Origin: Gigaspora rosea
Lineage: Eukaryota; Glomeromycota; Glomeromycetes; Diversisporales; Gigasporaceae
Direction: 5' to 3'
DNA length: 64,000 nucleotides
Assembly: GCA_003550325.1 (NCBI GenBank)
Contig: QKWP01000225.1
Span: 349,974 to 413,973 of the forward strand
Positions 46,280 to 57,524 of this stretch are shown piece after piece (the stretch's first letter is position 1; every line of letters starts with the position of its first letter). The notes beneath the pieces are model-generated. The model was not told where the DNA came from. It was given only the letters and a program-made list of their open reading frames with translations, and did no database searches. The translations under genes were made by a program, and so were the position numbers.

Positions 46280-47266
46280 CAGTGTTGTCACTCAGACCAG
46301 ACTCAGACCGGACTTGGACTCGAACAATTAAATTTGTCCGGCCGACAAATACCAAATTATCAACCAAATTTGAACATAGCTAAATACTATAACGGTACCT
46401 CATAATTACAATTATGCAATTGGTTATGACATGTATATATACATTTAGGGTAGCTACGTGATGTAGTCATGCTAAAATCAGGGGAGTGTATGGTGCCATT
46501 AGAATAGTGTTAGCAAAATCTTGTATTTGATTGGGCATATAGATTCATATGTTAATGGCTATGCTAGTGTAAAGACGCTGACATTTATTAGGTAATATTT
46601 TAGGGATTAGGGTCAAGAAAAGTCTTACCTTAGTTAAATCAAAATTCTATTTATAGATCTTATTTGGGGGTGGGGGTAAGCCCCTCTCTATGGTAAATAG
46701 ATATTAGATAATAAATGTTAGTGCCCTAATATACTGCTATTGTTTTTTTGAGATAGCACATACATATTATTATATGATGAAATGAATTTATATTGATTTT
46801 GAATTGACACGTGCTATTTCTCAATTTTACCGATCGTGATGCTAACAGCAATGTATAAACCACTAATAATAATTACGTATTATATAATTTATTAATAAAG
46901 ACAATAAAAATTGTGCATTTTATTAATAATGATAATAATAATTATTAATAATTGTATTGATGTTTTATTGATCCTTTTTATTGATATTTATAAAGAAATT
47001 CTTTATAGTTGCATGCTTTATAATTTTTTTTATTCATTATATTCAAATCATTATCGTTTTAAGCAAACAAAAAATTCATAGTGCAAATCTCAGATATCAG
47101 ACAATGTCCAAGTCTAAATATATCTGTGTCTAAAAAAATTTTATTCAGACATCGTCTGAGTGACAATCTAGTTATTCTGATATAACTCGAACTCAGTCAT
47201 CAGACAATGCCCAAAAATGTCCGTGTCAGACAAATATAGCTTGGTCGCCCAAAATGTACAACACTG
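46280..47266. mobile_element. hAT-like element (CAGTGTTGT ends)
   Basis: The left end CAGTGTTGTCACTCAGAC is matched at the far right by ACAACACTG (ending 47266), and further in by GTCTGAGTGACAA at about 47152-47165. The right-hand region therefore looks compound. ACTCAGAC/GTCTGA motifs recur at both ends. I cannot find a clean 8-bp duplication, so the limits are provisional. No transposase is seen. Confidence 0.5.
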
Positions 47267-47510
47267 CGCGATATATCAACCAAATTACTAGATTCAAATA
47301 GGTTGATATTAATAAAAGTAAACTGTATTTTTTTTAATAAACCTTGTATTTTTTAGCATATATATAAAACATGCTTTAGAACAAACCTTTTTTTTTGTCA
47401 GTTGACAGAGTTTGCAGATTGAAAAAATAACTAATCAGGAATACACAAAATTGTTTTTAAAAAAAATTTTTTTCATAATTACATTATGGATATCATGCAC
47501 GAGCATGTAC

Positions 47511-48119
47511 TAAGAGGAGTGCAGTAAATCACGTAATTAGGGTTTACATAGGTCTTGACCCCCCTCCCCCCTAGTGATAGGACTATTGACCAATCAAATT
47601 TAAAAAAACTCAAAAACGTCTTTGATCTAAAAATAAGCTACTCAACAATCGACAAATGTTGCTACATAGTAAAGTCTAAATTTTACTAAGCAAATCGAAA
47701 AAAATCGATTAAATAAACTTATTTAGCAGATCAAAATATACTTACCAAAAAATTTTCATAAGTATTGGAGAATTTTTATTAATTGACTTTTGATTTTTAC
47801 GTTCGACGAAAAAATTAAAATTTTTTAAAAAAATTTATTTGACGAACGTAAAAGTTAAAAGTTAAATAATAAAAAGTTTTCCAATACTTATGAAAATATT
47901 GAAATAGGTGTATTTTGATCTGCTGAATAAGTTTACTTAATCGATTTTTTTGATTTGCTTAGTTAAATTTAGACTTTACTATGTAGCAACTATCTGCGAT
48001 TAAATAAAAATCGATTTTCTTCAATATGATTGGCTATTTATACTATATATATATATAGGACGTGATATTTGGGGACCCCACCCCCTAAAAAATTACGTGA
48101 TTTTCTGCACTCTCCTAAG
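47511..48119. mobile_element. TIR element B2 sharing the B1 hairpin core
   Basis: The ends TAAGAGGAGTGCAGTAAATC and the complement of TTAGGAGAGTGCAGAAAATC form a ~28-bp inverted repeat. Inside, 47645-47990 is a long hairpin whose arms (GTTGCTACATAGTAAAGTCT, GCAGATCAAAATA) match B1. GACCCCCCTCCCCCC and GACCCCACCCCC near the two ends are direct, not inverted. The element encodes nothing. Confidence 0.75.
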
Positions 48120-48287
48120 TTACTAACATATATAAAAAATCCTATATACATGCAAATTATTAGTGGAGTATAGTCACTAAAATAATTGTAAATGATTACT
48201 CTAATGTATAACATATATAAAAAAGATAATTATTAACAGGATTCACAAATATTGCTATTGAATCTTTACTTGTTATATATATATATT
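48120..48287. other. Gene-free interval before LINE 3
   Basis: AT-rich sequence ending in a TATA/T run at about 48273-48295, which probably marks the 3' A tail of the minus-strand LINE 3. Confidence 0.4.
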
Positions 48288-48523
48288 TTTTTAAGCAGTC
48301 TTGTTTTTATTAATTATTTGAACTACAAAGTAAATTACACTAGTATATATTCTACCTATCTTATGTTCTATCTAATAATGACTCACCAAGCTGATGCCCA
48401 ATGAGACCTGCCAAAACAACTTTCAGTTTCACTTCGGATTCTTAACTTGCTAAGAATTTTGTAATCTGTAAGATTAGCCCCCGATAATCATTAACTGGCC
48501 GTTGTTTGCCTTGTCAAGAATGC

Positions 48524-50061
48524 TTAATCATTTACTTGTCTAACTTTGAGCAAAGAAGACCATGCTGGTTTCTTTTCCCATACTATCCAATCTTCGACTA
48601 TATTGTCCTTTGTTCTCGCGATCTCTTCTTTTTTTTTCTTTTTCTCAAGTTTTTGTTCTTGACTACTTTCAGTTTCCATTCTTTTGCGAGGTCTCTTATT
48701 CTCCTTTCCTGCTGCGACTTGTTTTTTTGTCCCTTTACTTCTTCTTTTTTTATGTCTTTTGTCCTCTTTCGATATACCTCTGGCCTTTTTCCAGTCCATT
48801 AACAGTTCGCAACGGAAGCTCCAGATGTGCTTGTGAAACTGCTTACTGCTTCTTGAACTGTTTAACCATAGCCTGAATATATTTTGTCGTTTTGCCCGTA
48901 TATCCGGTCGCACCATCTATTGCCTCTACAACTGACTTGGTTACTAGACCTCGCATTAATTCTTTCCTTATAGTAGCTCTTTCCTTCAGTTGTACCCCGA
49001 ACACAGTGTCCCTTATGGTTGTTACGTTTAGTTGTTTCCCATCCAGCTCTGCCAGTTTTTTGATGAGTTCGCTTATTTCTTTTTCAAGAGTATTCTAAAG
49101 TGGCTGTAACACTGTGCATTCAGCTAGGTGGTCCATAGTTTCCATTTCTCTCCAACAAATAATACAAGTACTATCACTATATATACTACTATTTCTTCTA
49201 TTTAATACATGCAATGTTGGTAGCAAGTTATTTACACATTTAACTTTAAAAATCCAATCTCTATTTTCGATACTACTTTTACATTTCTGTCCCTTAACTT
49301 TTCTGATATCTCTCTATACCTCTTTCCATACTACCGTATCTTTCCCTTCTTCTGCATTTACCCATTTCGTGATGCTTCTCAAATGTGACTACTCTATATC
49401 TATACTGACTTCCATAAGCTGCGTAATAAAGCTTCTCGTTCTGTCGACCACTTTGATGTTTTTCCATTTCAACTCGGTACATGTTCCCTTGTTCCATGGC
49501 CATTTGGGTGATAAAATTCCGTTGCCTAATGCACCTTTTTTAGCTAAATTGTCAGCTTCTTCATTTTTAGTGATTCCGCTATGTCCTTTAACTTTCCGAA
49601 GTCTTAGTTTTAGCTTCTTAATCTGAACCAATCTGTTGATATATTCTAGCAGGTATAGAATTTCCTTTTGAGTATCTCGCTATTTTCCCTTTTGTCATGC
49701 CTGCTTGAATCGCCTGAATTGCCGCTGCACTATCTGTGCATATAGTGACTGCTGCTTCCGATGGTGCTACAAGTAGGGCTGACTATATAGCCACAAGTTC
49801 TGCTCTAGTAGAAGAGGGCCAGTCTCTGATTGCATCTTGAAACCTTGCAATCACCTGCTTGGGTACTTTTCCCCTTTCGCTTTTTACGGCTACCCAACTG
49901 AGGCCCATTCTTCTTTTTTCTGGATCCTCCTCACCGTTTATTAGTGAGCCATCAGTGTAGAAGCAAATTGATTTATGCTGTACGAGGTCTTGTGTGATTT
50001 TGATAAGTTTTCTTATTGTTTCAAAGTTTTCAAAAGAGCTTTCAATCAACTCTCTTTCCAA
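48524..50061 (-). pseudogene. LINE 3 RNase H, zinc knuckle and basic tail, broken
   Basis: ICFYTDGSLING at about 49963-49928 gives the first RNase H aspartate and STRAELVAI at 49809-49783 the glutamate. RLRKVKGHSGITKNEEADNL at about 49610-49550 holds the C-terminal histidine and aspartate. CIICWREMETMDHLAEC at about 49168-49118 is the CxxC-H-C knuckle. The tail at 48916-48524 is rich in lysine and arginine. The fragments are in several frames. Confidence 0.75.
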
Positions 50062-51299
50062 TGTGGAAACTACAATGCTCTCAAACTGTTACTCGTTTGC
50101 TTCTGTGCTTGTGGTATCCATTTTCCTTTCATTACTCCTTATAACATTCGTAAAGTAACTTAGTGGAGTTGTAATATACTGGCTATGGTCATCCAAATGT
50201 GCCATTTCAACTAGCTTTCGTCAAATGCGATACTCCTGATTTTCTGATCTCTTTCTATTAAACAGGAGTCTTCGTTATTCTCTTTTTCTACCTGGTTAAG
50301 TTCACATCCTGTACACCTATTGATAACTAGGCTACTATCACGCATTCTTTTTCTGGCCTGCCAGTGCTCAATTACAAAATGCCTTTTAGAATTTTTCTGA
50401 ACTACTCTTCCTATTTCATGCTCTTCTCTTGTCTTCATAAGGACCCAGTCTTTTACTCTCTTGTCTTCGCTTATTTTGGACAGTGGAATTATAGGACTCA
50501 GCATATTGAATCTGCTTATTTCGTAAGGCACCTTTAATTTTCTGCTACCGGCCTCCGTCAGAACTAGCTCTTCTATTCTTGCAAACCATACCGGTTTTCT
50601 TCCTGCTGCATTTTGCTTTTTACTTTTTTTGAGCTGTTTCCATGTACCCAGCATACCTCCTGTGTAATCAATTAATTGTTCTAGAAAGAATAACCCCATG
50701 TTCTTCTCCCAGCAGAAGCTAGTTAGAGCCTTCTGATTTAACAGACTTGCAATTTCTGTTCCTTCTTCTGCTAACTAGAAGCTCTTCTCCATTTCCTCTG
50801 AGTGCAAGTTGAGGTTCATTCTTCTGGCCTCTGTTAAAATTTTGTAGCCAAGATTATGTTTGAGTTTAACTGCTACCAGTCTTGGTAGCTTAAGCGTTGT
50901 GATACATGATCTACTATTGCAATCAAGCTGCACTTGTTGCATTCTTAGCCAAGTTGCTTTGCCTAAGTCTCCCTTGTTATTTAGACGCTTTCTAAGCTCC
51001 ATAATATGATGTGCCATCTGGTTTTGCCATAATGTTCTTAAGCCTACCAGATTTCTATGTGAAAAAATCGAGCTCGTAGCTGTTAAGGCCATGACCGATT
51101 TATTCTTTATCATCATCATATTCGGGCTCTGTAATCTATTATACTAATTTCTTTTTAAAATACAATGCTGCAATCTGTACTCAAGCCGGGAGATAAGTAC
51201 ATGGTTATTAATGTATACTAGCTGCGCCAAGGATGCACACTTTTTGCTAATTGCCTTTATAATGGTGTTAAATTCATTTTTGACTAGGTTCATTGTATT
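50062..51299 (-). pseudogene. LINE 3 region between reverse transcriptase and RNase H
   Basis: Open fragments at 51119-50775 (GLRTLWQNQMAHHIMELRK) and 50699-50211 (LIDYTGGMLGTWKQLKKSKK) lie between the two enzymatic domains in collinear order. This connection region is poorly conserved among LINEs and no catalytic motif is expected. The pieces are still long, so this LINE looks younger than LINE 2. Confidence 0.6.
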
Positions 51300-52839
51300 A
51301 TGGTGGTTGGAGCTACTAGATAGCCAAATGCCCAGGAAACGTGTGGTTCATTCTTTTTGTTTCCGTTATTTTTTCCTGGTTTGTCATTCCATATTCAATA
51401 AATCTTGGTTCTTTGCTCCTTGTTCCTGCTACAAGCAGTTCTGACTTTTTAGTATTGATTTCGATATCATTTAGTGTGTAAAATTCTGTTGCAATCTTCA
51501 GAATTTGCTCCATTTCTGCTTAATGAAGGTCGTATCATCAGCATATGCAATGACCGGAACCCGTATGTGTTGAGTCTTGTATTTGTTGGTATGAAGGTCT
51601 ATTGGCCACTGTACTACCAGATTATAACCGAATTCTTGTTGATTCTGTATTTCAACCAGGAGTGGGTCGTAAAATATTCTCCAGATCAGAGGAGAAATAA
51701 CCTCCCCTTGATCAATGCCATCCCGCTACATGTTTCTCTGCTGTGCTGAAACTTTGAGAACTTCTATTTCCCGGTTCTTGAATAAATTGAGAATAAAATT
51801 TCTTGAATCTTCCGGAATCTTAATCCTTCGCAGCATTAGTTCGAGCATGTCCAGTCCTACTGAATCAAATGCCTTCTTCATATCTTGAAACAGCACCCAG
51901 ATTTCCTGTTTTTTTCCTTTGGATCCTCCAACAGACAGTTGATAAGGTAAATAGAAGCAGCTATGCCCTCTTCGGGAAGCCCAGCAAAATTCTTCCTTTT
52001 AGAATATCCTTTTCCTTTATGACCTTTACGAGTCTATTGGATACTACTCTCACTACCGTCTTTGGAATGATTCTAACAGAAGTATCGATCTTACATAGTT
52101 TAAGTTGTAACACCAGTTCTCCGATTTTGGTATTGGGTATAGGACCCCTAACTTCCATTTTTTTGGTATCGTTCTCTCTTTTATGCACTTGGATGCAAAG
52201 ATCATAAAGCGCTGTTTTGTTATTTTCCCTACATTTCTGATTAATGGATAAACAATACTGGAAGCACCTGGGGCTGATTTGTGTTTCACTGACTCTAAGG
52301 CCTTGGACCACTCGTCTTCTTCTACCCTGTTTGCCATATTTGCAAATCAAGTTTTCTCAATGTTCTGTCTTGGGTTGTATTGCTTCCTCCAGCGGATTGG
52401 TAGGGCCTTTTGTGTTAGTGTTTTATGTTTCCTAATCTGCTTTTCAAAGTGTGCTTTCACCTCCTGTAGAACCTCCTCAGGCTCAATTAGTAAGTTAATT
52501 TCGTCTCCTGACTCCTTAATTACTCTGTCTATTGTTATTTTCCTTTGTAGTTTATCCAATAGACTGCTTATCATCTTCCTTTGGTTTGTTACTATAGCAT
52601 TGAATCTCGCTTCTATGTGCCCCTTATCTCTTTCTCTTTGATTTTCCTTAGTCTATGACGCCACTCCTTATGTAGTAACTTGGCCCATCTTTTGAGGTTT
52701 TCTTGATCTATTGATTCCTCATTCAAGGCTGCTTTCTCTGGATTTAGTCCTGCAGTTTCTTTTAATTGTATCAGAAGTTTTTGTAATTTATCTCTATCCG
52801 TTTCTGATAAGGAACCTCTTCTAACTTTTTTGTAGCCAC
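51300..52839 (-). pseudogene. LINE 3 linker and reverse transcriptase, broken
   Basis: The linker runs open from 52839 to about 52620 in the frame that continues from 62771. Overlapping open fragments at 52350-51961 contain KSAPGASSIVYPLIRN and IPKKWKLGVLYPIPK, the fingers and early palm motifs. VIAYADDTTFIKQ at about 51553-51515 is the catalytic box with both aspartates. The fragment 51513-51316 continues past it. Frame changes separate the parts. Confidence 0.8.
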
Positions 52840-53352
52840 TGTTATAGAACAGGTTTCTAAATTCTAAACGCTAGAATATTCTAAGTGTTTCTATTATTGT
52901 ATAGTTGTGTTACTTTATTACATTATTACTTTATTACTTTATTACTTTACTACTTTATTACTTTATTACATTATTATTTTATTACATTACTACTTTATTT
53001 TTTATTATTTTATTACTTTATTACTTTATTGTTTTATTACTTTTCAAAAGATATATAAACCCTAGCTTTCTGACCTTCTACCCACAAGCTTTTAGCTTAG
53101 ACTCAGACTTCCCTTTCTCCTACCTCCAATACTTAAATAATTGTATCTCTAGAAAATTATTATCTAAATTAATAAAATATATCTTTGCTAAATAAATAAT
53201 ACTCTTGTTAATTAATAAATATACACTGAACCGCTCTAGTAAAGTAATATTCCACTTTCACACCGCTTCATATTTTTCTGACCCTTACAAGATCCCTGTC
53301 GCTGTGTGCTGTGTTGCAAGTACTATATAGAAGGCTATAGTAGCTTGTAACA
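52840..53352 (+). repeat. Left LTR (513 bp)
   Basis: Starts TGTTATAGAACAGG and ends GCTTGTAACA. It includes a low-complexity TTACTTTA-type run at about 52912-53043, a TATA-like element, AATAAA-like signals and a GC-richer 3' part. Confidence 0.95.
53050..53058 (+). promoter_or_regulatory. Probable TATA box of the left LTR
   Basis: ATATATAAA directly follows the TTACTTTA run and is preserved at 62468-62476 in the right LTR. Position and sequence suit the core promoter of the retrotransposon transcript. The start site is not determined. Confidence 0.6.
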
Positions 53353-53354
53353 TT

Positions 53355-53371
53355 TTGGTGCCTTCTGGCGG
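53355..53371 (+). other. Putative tRNA primer-binding site
   Basis: TTGGTGCCTTCTGGCGG lies three bases after the left LTR and contains TGG, the complement of a tRNA CCA end. I cannot name the tRNA. Confidence 0.55.
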
Positions 53372-53486
53372 AATTTCATTTAAAACAGCCAGAACACTAG
53401 AACCTCTCTTCCTTCACTCTGCAAAGATATTTCTTTGGCTACCTCCTCTCTTCTCGCTTCTAATTAAATAATTGTTTTTTTCGGGG

Positions 53487-53612
53487 TTTTCCTGTCGAAT
53501 TGAAAAAGATTCGTTCTGAAGGGCATACTTGAAGCCTCTTGCATTTGTTGCACAGGTATTTTCCTGTCAAATTGAAAAAGATTCGTTCGGAAGGGCATAC
53601 TTGAAGCCTCTG
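53487..53612 (+). repeat. 72-bp tandem duplication in the leader
   Basis: TTTTCCTGTC(G/A)AATTGAAA and the following GGGCATACTTGAAGCCTC occur twice, 72 bp apart, between the primer-binding site and gag. It lies where packaging or translation signals of LTR elements are found, but no role can be shown. Confidence 0.85.
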
Positions 53613-53786
53613 CTTTTGTAGTATTTGTCTTTTGTTTCAGTATTTTGTTTTGTTAATTTTCTGTTAGTTTTAGAACCAGATTAGAAACCCTTTTACCTCT
53701 TGGTTGGTATATTGAAACTCTCACCTATTTTCTCACCGGTTTAGTTAAAAAAAAAATTATTAGTTGTTAAACTTTTAGATCTCTTT

Positions 53787-56700
53787 ATGACTAGAGTAAA
53801 TAGAGCCTACCAAATTCATCTTGAACAAATTGAAGCACATGACATTAACCATCCATCTGCTCTTGCTACCACCGTTCTCCAACTTAGTCATCCAAATTTA
53901 TCTTGTACTATTTGCTATCCACCTTATAGCTTCCATCGAAACTTTCGCCGTTTTTGGAATGATTACAGTGACACTTATTTTGCTAGCCGATATTTGCAAG
54001 TTACCATTGACGCCTTTTTCATTTTTACTCATCCAAACAGCTATAATACTTGTAGAGCTGCTGCCCGTGAAATTGTTTTCAGCTGCCGATACTATAATTC
54101 TTATTTGGACTCTAAAGAGGTTATTGCTGAATTATTTCGACGATTCACTCGATATACTCTTGCCACTACTCTACCAGCAGATTTTCCAGCAAATATCTTT
54201 GACCATCATATTGAAGTTCTCACTACTTCTACTCCTCCGCTTGGCTGCCTTATTGACACACTTGATCACTTTTCACCTATAATCCTAACTACTAATGATC
54301 TTGAATTTAATCTTACACCTACCTCTCGACCTGTACGTACCTTACAACCAGAAGAGTTAGATAACCAAGCAGGACCTTCCCATTCTACTCATACTACTAC
54401 CTTAGCATCTTACAACGAAGATACTACCCAAATACCTTTTCGTCCTACACTTGTACTTCCAACTTCTCCTCTTAGTGAAATTCTCCTTGACAATCCTCTT
54501 CCTATCCAACATACTCCCTCTCCAAACCGAGTTGCTCGATTCATCCAAAATATTAACCCAGCCATATATTTTCAACGAACCACAGCAACCCCACCTCTAC
54601 CTATAGTTACTGAAGTTTATCCTGAAACCCGTTTTTCACCTCATAATACTCCTCTACACACTTCTCCTTTACAACGCCAACAACAAATCTTTAATCCTCA
54701 ACTAGATATTGTTCAGCCCCCGATAATTGGAGCTTATCCTGACCAAGAAATTGTTGAACCAGAAATTCATCAAGAAATAAATTTCACAGAAGAAAATTTA
54801 GAAGAAATAAATTTAGACGGAATTTTAGACGTACTAACAGAAGTACAAGAAGAAGTAAATTTTCAAGAAGGATTAGAAGAAGAAAAAGTACACTCAGAAC
54901 CAGAATCAGAAGGAACTATAGAAAACGAAGAATCAGAACCAGAATTAAACATGGGAGATCAAGCTTTACAAGATGCTGCACAAGCTATAAATGCTCTTGC
55001 TGCTGCCCTTGGACAAGGTGGTGAAAAATCCCTAATCAAAATCGACTTTTATCGTGGTGATGGAACTCAGGACCCAGTTACCTGGGTTGAGGAATTTGAA
55101 CGAGCTGCCAAGGCCAACCATTGGAGCCCTGCTCGCCAATTGGAGTTAGCTGCTGCTTATATGAAGGACAATGCCCAGGAATGGTTCTCGAGCCTTGCTA
55201 ATGCCCCAACCCATTTCCATCATAACCGGCATGGCCAGAATGTAAATGGTGTTAATATCTATAGCTTTACTCACCTGTTCAAAGAAAAATTTAGCACTAC
55301 CAAGCAAAAGGCTGCTTGGCAGAAACAACTTTTTGAAATCAAACAAGGCACAGACACTGTTGATACTTACGTTAGCCGCTTTAAACAACTAAAAGGACGT
55401 GTAGACCCTCTTAATAACTTCCCAGCTGCTGTTATGATCCAGTTCTTTATCCAAGGATTACGACCCGAATATGCTATGAATGTCCAAGCCGCTGAACCTG
55501 CTAACTTGGGTGCTGCTATCACTGAGGCACGTAAATGGGAAACAGGACGAATGATGGCCTCTGAACATAATGCCAATGATACCAACCAAGCCATTGAGCG
55601 CCTTACTGAACAAATTGCCAAGCTCAGTATAAATCTCGCTGAAAAACAAGCTGCTCCTCCTACCACTACTTCTGTCTACTACACTGACCAAAACAAGGAC
55701 CGACCTCAATCCAATGCTGGAAATGCCACATGCTATTATTGTGGACAAAAGGGACATTTCATCCGGAATTGCCATACTCGATACCAGGACAACAGGAAGG
55801 ACTACCAGGGATACCAATCCCGAGGCAGAAGCAGTAATTATTCCTCTAGGAATAACCGATCTTATGATAGATCCAGATCCAGAAACAGAAGCCAATCTAG
55901 GGATAGAAATTATAATCGTTCTGGATATGATCGATCCAGGAGCCGAAGCCAGTCTCGTGATAGATACAGAAATAACCGAAACCACCGCTCTTCTGATCGA
56001 TCCAGATCACGCAATCGATCATCTACTCCTTATCCTCGTGATGTTTACACTCTCGACACTGCCAATGATTATACCTATGAACAATTTGAAGCCTTTCTAG
56101 TTAATGACTCTATTAGAACTGCTGTTGCTAATTATTTAGTTGAAAATCCCAAAACTACACAGATTCAGACACCTACCTATACCACTCCTGTCAAATGCAA
56201 TATTAAACTTAATGGACAGCCCTACCACGCTGTAATTGACAGTGGTGCTGCTGTCAGTATGATTTCTAGCCAAGTTGTAAAAGAACTTGGATTGAAAATA
56301 GAAGCACCTTCTTCTAGCCTTATTGTCTCAGCCACCGGACCCTCTGTCCGACCCCTAGGCATAATTAAAAACTTATCAATTGAAATTGAAGGAACCACCA
56401 TTCCCATGGATGTTGAAGTAATGAATGCTACCTCTTATTCATTACTCTTAGGAAATGACTGGTCACAAAAGGTAGATGCCACCTACAGTTGGAAAAATAA
56501 GGCTTATACTCTTAGATGGAACAAAAAGAAAATCCATGTGCCCACTACTTATGAACACGACCAACCTTTACCTGCCCAACCAACCATTACTGATGAAAAG
56601 GAACTAGAAAAGTTCGAACAGGAATACCTCCGTCCAAAGGAAGCCTATGTAGTGGAAATTGAACCTGATAATTGGACAACCGTTACCCACAGATCCAGAC

Positions 56701-57524
56701 CTAGCGCCTCATTCACTAAACAAAAATGTGGACGCTGTTACTCTTATAACCACCTTTATGCTGACTGTCCTAACAATGAATGTTATCGTTGTCGCCGTTA
56801 CGGACACCTAGCTGCACATTGTCCTAAACAAGCCCCCAAACGAAATGTTTGCAAGACCTGCTCTCAACCTGGACATCTGTATAAGGACTGTCCTGATAAC
56901 CTCTGTTACCAATGCAAACAGTATGGACATATCAGTGCCAACTGCCCCCTGATGACCCAGATTCTTGAAAACCAACAATATCAATGTGGTTGCCAACCTC
57001 AGGAAGTAAATGCCAATCGGCTACCCCACTTTTCCCCCTTTAGAGTTAACCATTGCTGTAAATGCAAGGTACCCAAAAGACCAGAAGAAATTAGCCTTTT
57101 TGAGCAAACCTTAATTTGTAAAGGATGTTGGATTGACTTCCACCAAGACCTAGATCCAGAAGACCCACGAAGTATAGAGTTCTTCACTAATGGCGAAGGC
57201 CGAGGAACGCTAACGGAATGTAAGCTCTGTAGAGAGCAAGGAATTAGATCTAAGATGATTAAACTAGACTCTATTCGAGAAGATACTCAGTTCTGCAACC
57301 TCGAATGCTTGTATGCATATAAAGCTGCTAAAGATGTAGAATGGAATTCAAACTACAACCTATGGACTCGAGTACGCCATTATACCGAATCCACCAGAAA
57401 TGCAGGACATGCATATGATCTTAACCAAAGTCGGATCTATCGACTCGCCCAGATACAGATTGGAGAAAGTAATGAAGGCCTCGCTCATGCTCTGGAGCCC
57501 CAGGCTGCTGACCTGTCTAACTGA
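53787..57524 (+). CDS. Gag-protease polyprotein, with N-terminal extension and extra zinc modules
   Basis: 1245 residues. Residues 1-388 precede the Gag core and are an unusual extension with a Pro/Thr-rich middle and a Glu-rich end (residues ~325-388). The Gag core runs ~389-610 (FYRGDGTQDPVTWVEEFERA, FKEKFSTTKQK, IQFFIQGLRP). A CCHC knuckle starts at 649, followed by an Arg/Ser-rich stretch to ~750. The aspartic protease has its DSGA motif at 818-821 and LLLGNDW downstream. Then come four more CCHC-type knuckles at 981-1055 and a CxxC-rich segment at ~1070-1190. Gag would form the particle and bind RNA, and protease would mature it. The TGA at 57522 is probably a mutation, because the frame stays coding-like to 58109. 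Confidence 0.9.
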   Translation: MTRVNRAYQIHLEQIEAHDINHPSALATTVLQLSHPNLSCTICYPPYSFHRNFRRFWNDYSDTYFASRYLQVTIDAFFIFTHPNSYNTCRAAAREIVFSCRYYNSYLDSKEVIAELFRRFTRYTLATTLPADFPANIFDHHIEVLTTSTPPLGCLIDTLDHFSPIILTTNDLEFNLTPTSRPVRTLQPEELDNQAGPSHSTHTTTLASYNEDTTQIPFRPTLVLPTSPLSEILLDNPLPIQHTPSPNRVARFIQNINPAIYFQRTTATPPLPIVTEVYPETRFSPHNTPLHTSPLQRQQQIFNPQLDIVQPPIIGAYPDQEIVEPEIHQEINFTEENLEEINLDGILDVLTEVQEEVNFQEGLEEEKVHSEPESEGTIENEESEPELNMGDQALQDAAQAINALAAALGQGGEKSLIKIDFYRGDGTQDPVTWVEEFERAAKANHWSPARQLELAAAYMKDNAQEWFSSLANAPTHFHHNRHGQNVNGVNIYSFTHLFKEKFSTTKQKAAWQKQLFEIKQGTDTVDTYVSRFKQLKGRVDPLNNFPAAVMIQFFIQGLRPEYAMNVQAAEPANLGAAITEARKWETGRMMASEHNANDTNQAIERLTEQIAKLSINLAEKQAAPPTTTSVYYTDQNKDRPQSNAGNATCYYCGQKGHFIRNCHTRYQDNRKDYQGYQSRGRSSNYSSRNNRSYDRSRSRNRSQSRDRNYNRSGYDRSRSRSQSRDRYRNNRNHRSSDRSRSRNRSSTPYPRDVYTLDTANDYTYEQFEAFLVNDSIRTAVANYLVENPKTTQIQTPTYTTPVKCNIKLNGQPYHAVIDSGAAVSMISSQVVKELGLKIEAPSSSLIVSATGPSVRPLGIIKNLSIEIEGTTIPMDVEVMNATSYSLLLGNDWSQKVDATYSWKNKAYTLRWNKKKIHVPTTYEHDQPLPAQPTITDEKELEKFEQEYLRPKEAYVVEIEPDNWTTVTHRSRPSASFTKQKCGRCYSYNHLYADCPNNECYRCRRYGHLAAHCPKQAPKRNVCKTCSQPGHLYKDCPDNLCYQCKQYGHISANCPLMTQILENQQYQCGCQPQEVNANRLPHFSPFRVNHCCKCKVPKRPEEISLFEQTLICKGCWIDFHQDLDPEDPRSIEFFTNGEGRGTLTECKLCREQGIRSKMIKLDSIREDTQFCNLECLYAYKAAKDVEWNSNYNLWTRVRHYTESTRNAGHAYDLNQSRIYRLAQIQIGESNEGLAHALEPQAADLSN

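Larger units (their letters stand above)
43648..47325. mobile_element. Pogo/Tigger-like TIR element, hollow and full of nested insertions
   Basis: The left end CAGTTTACCTCTATTAATAT and the right-end complement CAGTTTACTTTTATTAATAT match over ~26 bp with two differences. TA flanks both ends (43646-43647 and 47326-47327). A CAGT terminus with TA duplication is typical of the pogo/Tigger branch of Tc1/mariner. No transposase frame is seen. Most of its length is occupied by family A copy 4 and a hAT-like element. Confidence 0.7.

Noticed and set aside
46280..47266. A clean 8-bp target duplication for this hAT-like element
   Set aside because: The flanks CCTGCATA and CGCGATAT do not match, so the element limits remain provisional.
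43865..47330. A cassette or defence-like gene cluster in the nested region
   Set aside because: No frame longer than about 75 codons lacks a repeat explanation. The region is accounted for by inverted-repeat elements.
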